Source: Caulobacterales bacterium | Lineage (GTDB): Bacteria; Pseudomonadota; Alphaproteobacteria; Caulobacterales; Caulobacteraceae | DNA: 64,000 nucleotides | Reading direction: 5' to 3' | Assembly (NCBI GenBank): GCA_947474395.1 | Contig: CANJID010000004.1 | Location: 46,991 to 110,990, forward strand | In this document: positions 50,289 through 59,007 of the stretch, piece after piece | How positions within the stretch are numbered: the first letter of the stretch is position 1 | Layout: the number at the start of each line of letters is the position of its first letter | Program-made: the position numbers and the translations under genes | Notes under the pieces: model-generated | What the model saw: only the letters and a program-made list of their open reading frames with translations | Told to the model about the DNA's origin: nothing | Databases searched by the model: none

Positions 50289-51716
50289 TCAGTTTCCGGT
50301 GGGCGGCGGGACCAGGGGCCGGTCGCAGGCCGAGCGGCGGCCCGTGATGCGGCAGCGGTTCATCAGCTTTCCGTCCACGTCCCAGACCCGCACGTCCCAG
50401 CTGCGGGCAGTGCGGCGCTCCAGGGTCATGTAGCCGAAGCCATAGACCCACGAACTGAAGCTCTCGACCCGCGCGCCGGCCGCCGGCGTGACTTCGGCCG
50501 GGAGCTGCGCCGGAAAGGGCTCGACGTCCTCCCAGGTTCCGGAGAAGCCGGTGATGAATTGGCTGGGTTGGCCGCTCGAGAAGCTGACCTGCTCCCACAA
50601 GTGGGTATGACCCGAGAGGAGCACATCGACGCCGGGGGGCGCCACGGTTCGGCTCAGGGGCGCGAACACCGACTGGATCGCCCCGTTGCCGGGCTCGAAG
50701 GTCAACCGTCCGCCCTCGGTCTTCGCCTTCAGCCCGAGCAGGGGCTTGTGGTTGACCGCGAAGGTGAAGCGGGCGCGCTGCGAGAGCCGTTCAATGTCGG
50801 CGTAGGTTTCGCGGAACTGCGGCCAGAGCGGCGAGGTCTCGGGGACGGGCTTGTCGTTCGCGAAGGCGAGGTCGAACAGGATCGCCTGGGCGCCGCCGCC
50901 CAGGGGCACGGCGAAGGCGGGGCTGTAATCACCCCGACGGTCGTTCGCAGCGTCCACGCAGTCGCGGCCGGGCAGGAGGTCATGGGCGTCGAGGAACCGC
51001 CACCAGCCCTGGCCGCCGCGGGTGCAGTTCTCGTGGTTGCCACGGGCCGCCGCCCAGGGCGCGGCCGCAAGCAGTGGCGCGGCGGGCTGGAAGAAGTCCG
51101 CGCGCCAGGAATCCCAGCCGTACCCCCATACGCTTCCGGCGCAGTCGGCGCGCTCCGGTCGGCAGGGGTTTTCGCGGTAGAGGTAGTCGCCGACGTGGAT
51201 CACCAGGTCCGGCTTCCAGGCCGCGGCGCGGGCGGCGATGGCGGCGAAGGGGTATTTCCGCGGATCGTTACAGGCCTGGTAGGCGTCCTCGCTGGCCTTC
51301 AGCCGGCAGCCGGTGTCGCCGATCACCACGATCCGCCGCACCAGGGCGGGAGGCAGGGGCAGATTCACCCCCTCGACGCTGGCCCGCCGCGCCCCGCGGG
51401 GCAGGGCTGATTCGCAGACGGTGACAGGAAAGGCCGAGGGCTTGGAGTTCTCCAACGTGGACTGGGTGGGCCGGAGCGGCAGTGTCCCGGCGGCGGCGCG
51501 CACGCGCATGGCCCGTGGGCGGCCATCGACGCGGACTGACGGACAGCTCGCCGCCTCCACCAACGCCCGGGCCGAAGGAGCGCCGTCCTCGCCTATGACG
51601 ACGTAGGCGCCAAGGGGCGCGGAGAGGGCCGGGCAGGCGGCCGTCGAAAAGGCCAGCACAAGGGACGCCAGCCGGTAGGGCAACGCCCGGCGGTCGGTCA
51701 TCGGATAAATTGGCAT
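50289..51716 (-). CDS. Secreted metallophosphoesterase
   Basis: 475 residues from ATG at 51716, with ATG at 51701 as alternative. A signal sequence (LASLVLAFSTAACPALSAP) precedes a calcineurin-like phosphoesterase with GDTGC, HVGDYLYREN, GNHENC, NHKP and GHTHLWE, the five metal-binding motifs in order. Several Cys pairs suggest disulfides in the periplasm. Hydrolyses phosphomono- or diesters. Divergent from a TonB receptor, whose downstream neighbour is another phosphatase, so phosphate acquisition is likely. Confidence 0.88.
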   Translation of the reverse strand: MPIYPMTDRRALPYRLASLVLAFSTAACPALSAPLGAYVVIGEDGAPSARALVEAASCPSVRVDGRPRAMRVRAAAGTLPLRPTQSTLENSKPSAFPVTVCESALPRGARRASVEGVNLPLPPALVRRIVVIGDTGCRLKASEDAYQACNDPRKYPFAAIAARAAAWKPDLVIHVGDYLYRENPCRPERADCAGSVWGYGWDSWRADFFQPAAPLLAAAPWAAARGNHENCTRGGQGWWRFLDAHDLLPGRDCVDAANDRRGDYSPAFAVPLGGGAQAILFDLAFANDKPVPETSPLWPQFRETYADIERLSQRARFTFAVNHKPLLGLKAKTEGGRLTFEPGNGAIQSVFAPLSRTVAPPGVDVLLSGHTHLWEQVSFSSGQPSQFITGFSGTWEDVEPFPAQLPAEVTPAAGARVESFSSWVYGFGYMTLERRTARSWDVRVWDVDGKLMNRCRITGRRSACDRPLVPPPTGN

Positions 51717-52090
51717 TACACGCTTCGCCTTGAACAACTGACTACGGTCGCGCCGCCCGTAGATGATGGCGATCAAGCGCCGATCGGAACTCGCCGTCGC
51801 CGCCAATCCTGGCCAGAAGAGCGAGCGCGCCTCTCCAGTGTGGGGGCTGATAGCCCAAGTTAACCGGCGAGCCAACGCGCAGGAATATTACGAATAATTA
51901 ATGTCTGAAAATACTCAGTGTACGAATAATGGGTGAAAGCTAAGCATTTGAAAACATGCGCGCCTGGGCGTTGACAAAAATCCGTCATCTTTCCGTCTCG
52001 AATATTTAACGGTGGCGCGCCCCGGGCTTCAGCTAACTCCTCCCCGCGACGGGGCCGGGACTGGTCCCCGCATATCGACGGGGTATCTAA
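51717..52090. other. 374-base divergent regulatory region between phosphoesterase and TonB receptor
   Basis: No gene is visible. The half near the receptor (51880-52010) is clearly AT-richer than its surroundings, with runs such as GAATAATTAATG and CGAATATTTAAC, and holds the Pho-box-like repeats described separately. Promoters for both divergent genes should lie here. Confidence 0.5.
51971..51999 (+). promoter_or_regulatory. Pho-box-like 11-bp phased repeats
   Basis: Three 7-mers at an 11-base spacing: TTGACAA (51971), CCGTCAT (51982) and CCGTCTC (51993), separated by AAAT and CTTT. A Pho box is two CTGTCAT-like 7-mers with a 4-base AT-rich spacer; the second and third fit well. AT-rich TATTTA follows at 52003. 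The neighbours are two phosphatases and a receptor, which supports PhoB control, but the match is imperfect. Confidence 0.45.
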
Positions 52091-54550
52091 ATGATGTTCA
52101 AACGCGTTCGCCGGGGAGCGCACCTGCTCGCCTCCTGCTCCCTCTTCGCCCTCGGCCTGGCGGCGCTCGCCGGCGGCCAGGCCCTCGCGGCCGAGACTCC
52201 GACCGCCGCGGCCGTCGCGCCCGAGACAGTCACGACCGAGACCGAGGTCGAGCCGATCCAGGTCACGATGATGCGGGGCAAAGCCGCCGACGTGGCGCCG
52301 GTCACGTCCACCATCAAGGCCACCGAGCCCGAAGCCATCATCACGCGCAAGGCCATCGAGGAATCCTCTCCGCGGGTCGGCGACTACACCACCACCGCCA
52401 TCCTCGCGCCGTCCATGGCGACCGCCCCCAACGCCAACGGCTCCGGCGCCACCGACGGCGCCAAGATCAGCATGCGCGGCTTCAGCGACGGCGAGTTCAT
52501 CATCACCTACGACGGCATCGCCTGGGGGGACACCAACGGCCCCACCCACCACGCCAACTCCTTCTTCCCGTCCTCGACCATCGGCGGCGTCGTCATCAAG
52601 CGCGGACCCGGCTCGGCCGGCGACTTCGGCCTCGCCAACTTCGGCGGTTCGCTGAACCTCTACTCCCTGCCCTTCGAAGACCAGCTCTCGGCCCGCCAGA
52701 CCGTGACCTTCGGCAGCTTCGGAACGATCCAGGGCGTCACCACTCTGGCGACCGGACCGGTCGCCAGCCTGCATGGCGCGAGCGCTGTCCTGAACTTCAT
52801 GGAATACAAGACCGACGGCTACCTGAGCCACAGCAGCAGCGACGGCTTCAATCAGTTCGCCAAGATCAATGTCCCCATCACGGACAAGTTCTCGGTCACG
52901 GCGCTCTATACGCACAACTACAATTCATACCTGCAGGGCGACAACAGCGCCCTGGGCAACGTGCTGCAGAACGAGACATACGGCCGGCGCTACGCGCTGA
53001 GCGACAATCCCAACTGGCAGACCTACTACAAGTATAACTTCACCAAGAAGTCGACCGAGTTCGGTTACATTCGTGAAGACCTGGACCTGGGGAACGGCCT
53101 GAAGGTCAACAACACGACCTACGAGTATTTCTACGGCAACCGGACCGTCTCGGCGGCCAACAACGCCGCGGACGGCAGCCTGACGCCGGCGGCCCTGACC
53201 GCGGCCAATATGGTGATCGTCACGCCCCCGGCGGCCTATCCCGCCGGTGGCTCCGCCTACCCCGCCTCCGCCAAGGTCGCCGGCATTCCGGGCTATCTGA
53301 AGTTCAACCACTACCGGGTTCGCGGCGACACCTTCAGGCTCGAGAAGGACTTCGGCTTCGGCACGTTCCGAACGGGCGTCCTGTTCGAGACCGCCAAGAC
53401 CAAACGGTATCGCTTCGACATCAATCTTTTGACCTGGGCCCCCGACTACCGGGAAAAGGCCGCGGCGCTCCCCGGCAAGTCGGGCTGCAACGGGCTGCCG
53501 GCGCAGGTGGCGCCCGGCAAGGCCTACAACGGCGCCTGCCAGGAGCCGCTCAACATCGCCTACCTGGAATACTCAGGCTGGCACCAGTATCAGCCCTACG
53601 CCGAGTTCGAGTGGCGGCCGCGGGAGAACCTGACCATCACCCCCGGCGTCAAGTACGTCCACTACGAGGTCTATGTGCATGCGCCGGCCATCGCGGTCTC
53701 CTCCGCGATCCAGCCGTCCTACACCTCGGCGACCTCCACCAAGCTGCTGCCGTTCCTGACCGTCAACTATCGCGTCCAGCCCAACTGGGCGGTCTACGCT
53801 GAATACGCGCAGGGCTTCCTGGTCCCCGACATCAGCTCTTTCTATGTCAACAATCCGACCCAAAAGGTCGTGCCACAACAATCGACCAACTATCAGCTGG
53901 GGACGGTCTACAACGTCGGCCACCTGGCCCTAGATGCGGACATCTATTACATCCAGTTCAAGAACAAGATCCAATCCAACATCGATCTGGCGACCAACGA
54001 AAGCTACACGTCCAATAGCGGCGGCGCGACCTACAAGGGCATCGAAGTCCAGGCGACCTACCAGCTGCCCCATGGGGTCAGCGTCTTCGCCAACGGCACG
54101 ATCAACGAGGCCATCGCCAAGAACGACCCGATCAATCCGGGCGCCAACGGCCGGCAGATCGCCAAGGCCCCCCGGGGAACCGCGGCGGCGGGTCTGCGCT
54201 GGGAACATCACGGCCTCTTCACCTCGGACGACAGCCTGACGACCACGATCAACGACAAGTTCATCGGCTCCCAGACGATCAACCCGGCTTCGGGGACCGC
54301 CGGTCCGACGGGCCGCATCAAGTCCTTCAGCCAGGCCAATCTCAGCTCGACCTACCATTTCGGCCACTACAGCCTCCAGGCCCAGATCCTGAACATCGGC
54401 GACAGCCAGAGCATCACCTCGGCCAAGGGCAAGGCCCTGTTCGCCGGCACCAACTACCTGGCGACCACGGTCGCGGGCGGCGGCAGCGCCAACGTCTTCA
54501 CCTACCAGGTCGGCCGCAGCTACCAGGTTACGCTCAAGGTCGTCTTCTAA
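52091..54550 (+). CDS. TonB-dependent receptor of the phosphatase cluster
   Basis: 819 residues from ATG at 52091. Signal peptide ends GGQALAAE. The TonB box is in VEPIQVTMMRGK; the plug has AKISMRGFSDGEFIITYDGIAWGDTN and TIGGVVIKRGPGSAGDFGLANFGGSLNL; the barrel ends VTLKVVF. The plug lacks the usual LYG-x-N-x-x-GG form and has AGDFGLANFGG instead, so it belongs to a divergent subgroup. An acid phosphatase gene follows 44 bases on. Likely substrate: a phosphorylated organic compound or phosphate complex, inferred only from context. Confidence 0.9.
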   Translation: MMFKRVRRGAHLLASCSLFALGLAALAGGQALAAETPTAAAVAPETVTTETEVEPIQVTMMRGKAADVAPVTSTIKATEPEAIITRKAIEESSPRVGDYTTTAILAPSMATAPNANGSGATDGAKISMRGFSDGEFIITYDGIAWGDTNGPTHHANSFFPSSTIGGVVIKRGPGSAGDFGLANFGGSLNLYSLPFEDQLSARQTVTFGSFGTIQGVTTLATGPVASLHGASAVLNFMEYKTDGYLSHSSSDGFNQFAKINVPITDKFSVTALYTHNYNSYLQGDNSALGNVLQNETYGRRYALSDNPNWQTYYKYNFTKKSTEFGYIREDLDLGNGLKVNNTTYEYFYGNRTVSAANNAADGSLTPAALTAANMVIVTPPAAYPAGGSAYPASAKVAGIPGYLKFNHYRVRGDTFRLEKDFGFGTFRTGVLFETAKTKRYRFDINLLTWAPDYREKAAALPGKSGCNGLPAQVAPGKAYNGACQEPLNIAYLEYSGWHQYQPYAEFEWRPRENLTITPGVKYVHYEVYVHAPAIAVSSAIQPSYTSATSTKLLPFLTVNYRVQPNWAVYAEYAQGFLVPDISSFYVNNPTQKVVPQQSTNYQLGTVYNVGHLALDADIYYIQFKNKIQSNIDLATNESYTSNSGGATYKGIEVQATYQLPHGVSVFANGTINEAIAKNDPINPGANGRQIAKAPRGTAAAGLRWEHHGLFTSDDSLTTTINDKFIGSQTINPASGTAGPTGRIKSFSQANLSSTYHFGHYSLQAQILNIGDSQSITSAKGKALFAGTNYLATTVAGGGSANVFTYQVGRSYQVTLKVVF

Positions 54551-54594
54551 CGACGGCCCTTCCAGACCTGGCGCTCGACAGCACAGAAGGACCG

Positions 54595-55350
54595 ATGACC
54601 ATGAACAAGCGCTTCGCTCTCGCAGCCGTGTCCGCGGCGCTTGGCCTGGTCATCGCCATCGGCGCGGGAGTTTCGGCTCCCGCGCCGGCCTCGGCCGCAG
54701 CGCCAAAAACGCTGCGGGTCCTGACCGCCGCCCAGATCGATCCGGGCCGGCTCCTGCCGCCGCCCGCCAAGGACGGGTCGGACCTGCAACGGGCCGAGCT
54801 GGCCGAGGTGGAACGGGTCTACAAGTCCCGCACCCCCGAGCGTCGCGCCCAGGCCGAGTGGGACGACAAGCACGAGACCTCGGAAGTGTTCTTCGCCGTC
54901 CTCGGTCCTCAGTTCGACCTCGCCAAGCTGCCCGCGACGGCGACGCTGCTGGCCACGGTTGAGAACGAGCAGTCGGTGGTCGCCAACATCGCCAAGCGCT
55001 ATTTCCTGCGCAATCGTCCCTGGGCGATCGACGCCGCCATCGTCGCCTGCGACTACAAGCCCGACGCCGCCCCACAGACCTCCTATCCCAGCGGGCACGC
55101 GATGCTGGGCTATTCGGTCGGCTTCATCCTGGCGGGGCTTGTGCCCGAAAAGGCCCAGCCGATTCTCGCCCGGGCGAACGACTACGCCTACAGCCGGGTC
55201 GTCTGCGGCGCCCACTACGCCTCGGACATCGAGGCCAGCCACGTCCTGGCCACGGAAACGGCGATGATGATGCTGCAGAATCCCAGGTTCGAGGCCCAGT
55301 TCGAGGCCTCGCGGTCCGAGCTGCGCGCCGCGGGCCTGACCGGCGGCTAG
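54595..55350 (+). CDS. Class A non-specific acid phosphatase (PhoN-like, PAP2 fold)
   Basis: 251 residues with a signal peptide (ends APASAAA). The phosphatase signature is complete: K134-x6-R141-P142 (KRYFLRNRP), P165-S-G-H168 (SYPSGH) and R201-x5-H207-x3-D211 (RVVCGAHYASD). The His pair act as nucleophile and acid. Cleaves phosphomonoesters in the periplasm. Downstream of a TonB receptor by 44 bases, so probably co-transcribed. It supports phosphate scavenging for this cluster. Confidence 0.92.
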   Translation: MTMNKRFALAAVSAALGLVIAIGAGVSAPAPASAAAPKTLRVLTAAQIDPGRLLPPPAKDGSDLQRAELAEVERVYKSRTPERRAQAEWDDKHETSEVFFAVLGPQFDLAKLPATATLLATVENEQSVVANIAKRYFLRNRPWAIDAAIVACDYKPDAAPQTSYPSGHAMLGYSVGFILAGLVPEKAQPILARANDYAYSRVVCGAHYASDIEASHVLATETAMMMLQNPRFEAQFEASRSELRAAGLTGG

Positions 55351-55493
55351 CCGGAGGCTATACGCCGCGGCGGGGCATCGACACCGCATAGTCCCCACCG
55401 GGCCGGGGACCGCGGCTGGAACGCGCGATTCATGCACCGACGGGATGGATGGCGGAGCTTCGAATCAGCCGATGCTTCAGGCCTGGAGATTCC

Positions 55494-57770
55494 ATGGCCA
55501 ACCTCTTGTGGCTGCAGGGCGGGGCCTGCTGGGGCGACGCCTCGTCGTTCCTGAATGCGGACGGGCCGAACGCCTGCGACCTTGTGACGGACTTCGGCGT
55601 CAAGGTGCTTTGGCGCCCTTCGTTCGGCATGGAGCCGGGGGAAGGGCTGCGGCGGATGCTGAAGGACGTCCTCGACGGCGCGATCATCCTCGACGTCTTG
55701 GTGTTCGAGGGCGCAGTGGTCGAGGCGCCCAACGGCGCCGGCGAATGGCACCGGTTCGCCGGCAGGCCAATGAAGGATTGGGTCGCCGACCTAAGCCGGG
55801 CCGCCAGACATGTGGTGGCGATCGGCGGCCGCGCCTGCTTCCTGGGCGAGGGCTACAGGTCCGGCGCCGGCCTGCCGCCGATCAACGTGCCGGGCCGCCC
55901 GGACCATGACCGGGTCGCCCAGATCGTGATGGGCCTCGTCGGGGGGCGCGGAGCCGCTTTGGCGCTCGACGATCTGCAACGATCCGAGCGCCTCGTCGCG
56001 ATGCCGGCGATCGAGTCCGGCCATCGCGGGGCGCGCCTGTCTTACGAACCGGCCCGACGCGGGCCAATGATTCACTCGCCCCGCAACCACGTCCTGTGGA
56101 ACAGGCGCGCGTCCAGGACCCGAGAGGCTGGGCAGACCCTGGCGCCCGGGGCCGCCCTGGCCGCGGCGGCGGACGAGGCCCTGCCTACCGGCGAGCGGGC
56201 CGAGAGGCTGGTCGAGACGGCCATGGCCCTGCAGGCCCAGCCGGGAACGGCCGAGCACCTCCTGGGCGCCCTGAAGCTCTACAAGACGGCCTTGAAGCTC
56301 TGTCCCCCGGACGACGCTCTGTTGCGCGCTCGCATCCAGGCGCGGCGCGCGACGGCCCTGCAGGCGGTGGCCGAGACGGGCACGGAGCGGCTGGAGCAGG
56401 CGCGGGACGCCTATCTGGAGGTCCTGCCGGTCCTGGCCGCGCAGGGCGAGCCAGCGGAGGTCGCCGAGGCCGAAATGAACCTGGGCCTTGTGCTGCAGAG
56501 CCTGGCCTCGGCGAACAAGGCGCGGATCGTCGACGCCATGGCCGCCTACCAGCGCTCGCTCCGGACTTTCGAGGCCAAGACCTATCCGGCCGAATACGCC
56601 ATCCTGCAGAACAATCTCGCGACCTGTTTCCTGTCGACGCCCGTCGCCGACGAGCGGTCGAAGATGCGCGTGGCCCTGGCCGTCGAATCCTTTGAGGCGG
56701 GGCTGAAGGCGGTCAGCCCGATCGACTACCCGGTCGAGCACGCCATGCTGCGGGACAACCTGGCCGCCGCCCCGCAGCACGCCTCGACCAGCCACGCCCT
56801 GGCCGACAATCCTGCGGCGCCCGAAGTCCGCGACGAGGTCCTGTCCTCGAGGGCGGCGGCGCGGACTCCGCGGCGAGTAGACGTGCGCCGCCGCGCCGCC
56901 TGTGTCGCCGCCTGCCTGGCGGAGAATGGCCGGCCGCCGGATGCGCTCCCCGTTTTGGGGATCGTCCTCGATGGCCACGGCCGCCGGGGCGAAGACGGGA
57001 CGGTTTGGGGCGGGGAGTTTCTGCTGGCCGACCATGCACGCAGCCAACGCCTCGCCTGTTTCAAACCGGTGCCGATGCCCGGCGCTGCCCAGACCATTCG
57101 CCAGCCCTGGCGTAGCCTCTACGCCCACCTGACGGCGGAGATGAGCTGGGCGGAGCTGACCATGAACTTCGGCGAGCTCGAGGTGATGCAATGGCTGGAC
57201 GCGAGCGAACGGGGGGTCCTCGATGTCCTGATCGGCAAGGACATCGACACGCCGCTCTCCACCTCCTGCGGCCGGCTGTTCGACGCGGTGGCGGCCGCGC
57301 TGGGCCTTTGCCGCGAGCTTCAGAGTTATGAAGGCGAGGCGGCGGCACGGCTGGAATCGATCGTCGACCGCACGGCCTTGGAGGGCGAGGGCGAGGAGTT
57401 CGCCTATCCCTTCATCTTCCCCAATCTAGAGGGCGCGGACATCCCCTACGTCGACCCGAGGTGGATGTGGAACGCCCTGCTGGGCGATCTCGGGCTGGCG
57501 ACGCCGCCCGGGGTGATCGCGGCGCGCTTCCACCGGGGGCTGGCCAAGGCGCTGACGGAGATGGCGGTCAGGCTGAAGGGACGGGGATTCGACACCGTGG
57601 CCCTGTCCGGCGGCTGCTTCCAGAACCAGGTGTTGTTGGGGGAGACCGGCCGCCGGCTCGCCGCCGCGGGTTTCACAGTCGTGAGCCACGCGGTGGTCCC
57701 GGCCAACGAGGGAGGGCTGGCCCTGGGCGAGGCGACGGGGCGGCTTATGGCGGCGGGCGGCCGGGGCTAG
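55494..57770 (+). CDS. Fusion of decayed hydrogenase small subunit, TPR-like region and HypF C-terminus
   Basis: 758 residues from ATG at 55494 (CTGGAGA upstream). Residues 1-215 resemble the small subunit of group 1h/5 [NiFe] hydrogenases: NLLWLQGGACWGDASSFLNA, FEGAVVEAPNGAGEWHRFAGRPMKDW, INVPGRP and PMIHSPRNHVLWNR. Where that family has cluster cysteines, R113, R135 and R197 occur, and a middle segment is missing; only C12 and D15 of the first motif remain. Residues 225-425 are TPR-like (LLGALKLYKTALKL, AEAEMNLGLVLQSL, YAILQNNLATCFL). Residues 470-755 match the HypF carbamoyltransferase C-terminus (LGIVLDGHG, WGGEFLLAD, STSCGRLFDAVAAALGL, ALSGGCFQN, VPANEGGLALG), but the metal-binding HHHAH is RRRAAC (465-470). 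No large subunit or other hyp gene is adjacent. Probably non-catalytic. Confidence 0.75.
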   Translation: MANLLWLQGGACWGDASSFLNADGPNACDLVTDFGVKVLWRPSFGMEPGEGLRRMLKDVLDGAIILDVLVFEGAVVEAPNGAGEWHRFAGRPMKDWVADLSRAARHVVAIGGRACFLGEGYRSGAGLPPINVPGRPDHDRVAQIVMGLVGGRGAALALDDLQRSERLVAMPAIESGHRGARLSYEPARRGPMIHSPRNHVLWNRRASRTREAGQTLAPGAALAAAADEALPTGERAERLVETAMALQAQPGTAEHLLGALKLYKTALKLCPPDDALLRARIQARRATALQAVAETGTERLEQARDAYLEVLPVLAAQGEPAEVAEAEMNLGLVLQSLASANKARIVDAMAAYQRSLRTFEAKTYPAEYAILQNNLATCFLSTPVADERSKMRVALAVESFEAGLKAVSPIDYPVEHAMLRDNLAAAPQHASTSHALADNPAAPEVRDEVLSSRAAARTPRRVDVRRRAACVAACLAENGRPPDALPVLGIVLDGHGRRGEDGTVWGGEFLLADHARSQRLACFKPVPMPGAAQTIRQPWRSLYAHLTAEMSWAELTMNFGELEVMQWLDASERGVLDVLIGKDIDTPLSTSCGRLFDAVAAALGLCRELQSYEGEAAARLESIVDRTALEGEGEEFAYPFIFPNLEGADIPYVDPRWMWNALLGDLGLATPPGVIAARFHRGLAKALTEMAVRLKGRGFDTVALSGGCFQNQVLLGETGRRLAAAGFTVVSHAVVPANEGGLALGEATGRLMAAGGRG

Positions 57771-57773
57771 CGA

Positions 57774-58952
57774 CTAAGTCGCCTTCGCGCGCTTGGCGGT
57801 GTTGGCGCCGACGAAAGCGACGGTCGCGCCCTTCTTGATGGCCTTGCCGAGTTCAGCGGCGTCCCAGTTGGTCAGGCGCACGCATCCGTGGGACTGGCGC
57901 TTGCCGATGGTCTCCGGGTCCGGGGTGCCGTGGATGCCGTAGGTGTCCTTGGTCAGGTCGATCCAGGTCGAGCCCACCGGGTTGTTGGGGCCGGCGGCGA
58001 TCTTCAGCTTTCCCTTGGCCTCCGCCCGCCCGAAGGTCAGGCGGCTGGGGTCATAGTAATAGGCCGGGTTCGGGGCGACGGCGCGGACGGCCCAGGTCCC
58101 GCTCGGGGCGGGCATGTCGGTCGAGCCGACCGAGGCCGGATAGGCGGCGACCAGCTCGCCGTTCTGGTCGTAGGCGCGGACAGAGCGGGCGGCGCGATCG
58201 ACCTGCACCGTGGCCACCTGGACATCGACCAGCGGCGCACGGGGGACGACCGCCGTGATGACCGTGCCGGCGGCGAAGTCGGCGCCCGGGTTGAGGGCCT
58301 TCAGCAGCGCCGGCGCCATATGGAACTTCTCGGCCAGGGCCTCGGCGACATTGGTGAAGCCCAGGCGTGGCAGCGCGGCCTTGTCCTTGATGTCTGCGGG
58401 GACGGCGGAAATGAAAGGACCGGCCACATCCTCAGCCGTGAGGGTGTAGCGCTGAATCACCGGGGCTGTGTCGGCCTCGGCCAGGATCTTCCACACCGCT
58501 TCGTCGGGCTTGCCGTCGACGGGCAGTCCGTGGGCGGATTCGTAGGCGGCCAGGGCGACGGCCTGGTTCGAACCATCGCGGCCGTCGATCTCGCCCGGCG
58601 AGAAGCGCGCCCGGTCGAGCAGGACCTGCAGGCGGATCAGGTCGGGGCGGGCCTCGCCGATGCGGGCGGCTTTGGGGTCAGGGGTCGCGGCGAAGGCGGC
58701 GGTGTTCACGCCCTGGGCCTCCGGAGCGAGTCCCGCCACGGAAGCGTCCGGCAGAGCATCCAAGGCGGGCAGCTGGCCCGGATCGCCGGCGGGGACGACG
58801 GTGGGCTGCGCCGGCGGCGTGACGGCCACTACCCGGTCCTTGGCGGGAGCGGCAGCCGGGGGATTATCCGCCGGCTTCGAGCAGGCCGCGGCAAGAACCA
58901 GGACGGGGACCAAGGCTGCGAAGCCAAACAGCCGAATGCGCCGATGCGCCAT
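57774..58952 (-). CDS. L,D-transpeptidase (YkuD) with peptidoglycan-binding domain
   Basis: 392 residues from ATG at 58952. The N-terminus is a probable lipoprotein signal (LVLAAACSK, Cys24). A peptidoglycan-binding domain (IRLQVLLDRARFSPGEIDGRDGSN, ALAAYESAHGLPVDGKPD) and a LysM-like segment (LGFTNVAEALAEKFHMAPALLKALNPG) precede the YkuD catalytic domain with IHG (H341), SHGCVR (S354, H355, C357). Forms 3-3 crosslinks or attaches proteins to peptidoglycan. Divergent from a VanY-type peptidase 55 bases away. Confidence 0.92.
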   Translation of the reverse strand: MAHRRIRLFGFAALVPVLVLAAACSKPADNPPAAAPAKDRVVAVTPPAQPTVVPAGDPGQLPALDALPDASVAGLAPEAQGVNTAAFAATPDPKAARIGEARPDLIRLQVLLDRARFSPGEIDGRDGSNQAVALAAYESAHGLPVDGKPDEAVWKILAEADTAPVIQRYTLTAEDVAGPFISAVPADIKDKAALPRLGFTNVAEALAEKFHMAPALLKALNPGADFAAGTVITAVVPRAPLVDVQVATVQVDRAARSVRAYDQNGELVAAYPASVGSTDMPAPSGTWAVRAVAPNPAYYYDPSRLTFGRAEAKGKLKIAAGPNNPVGSTWIDLTKDTYGIHGTPDPETIGKRQSHGCVRLTNWDAAELGKAIKKGATVAFVGANTAKRAKAT

Positions 58953-59007
58953 ACTCGTTCTCCATGCGTTGTAACGGGAAGTGTCCTGAGGAGGCGGCGG
59001 TTCCGCC

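Noticed and set aside
51971..52008. TTGACA with TATTTA as a standard sigma-70 promoter
   Set aside because: The spacing is 26 bases, too long for a -35/-10 pair. The phased repeats fit a Pho-box reading better.
55494..57770. A functional HypF or hydrogenase small subunit
   Set aside because: Most metal-binding residues are replaced, the acylphosphatase, zinc-finger and YrdC parts of HypF are absent, and no large subunit lies nearby.
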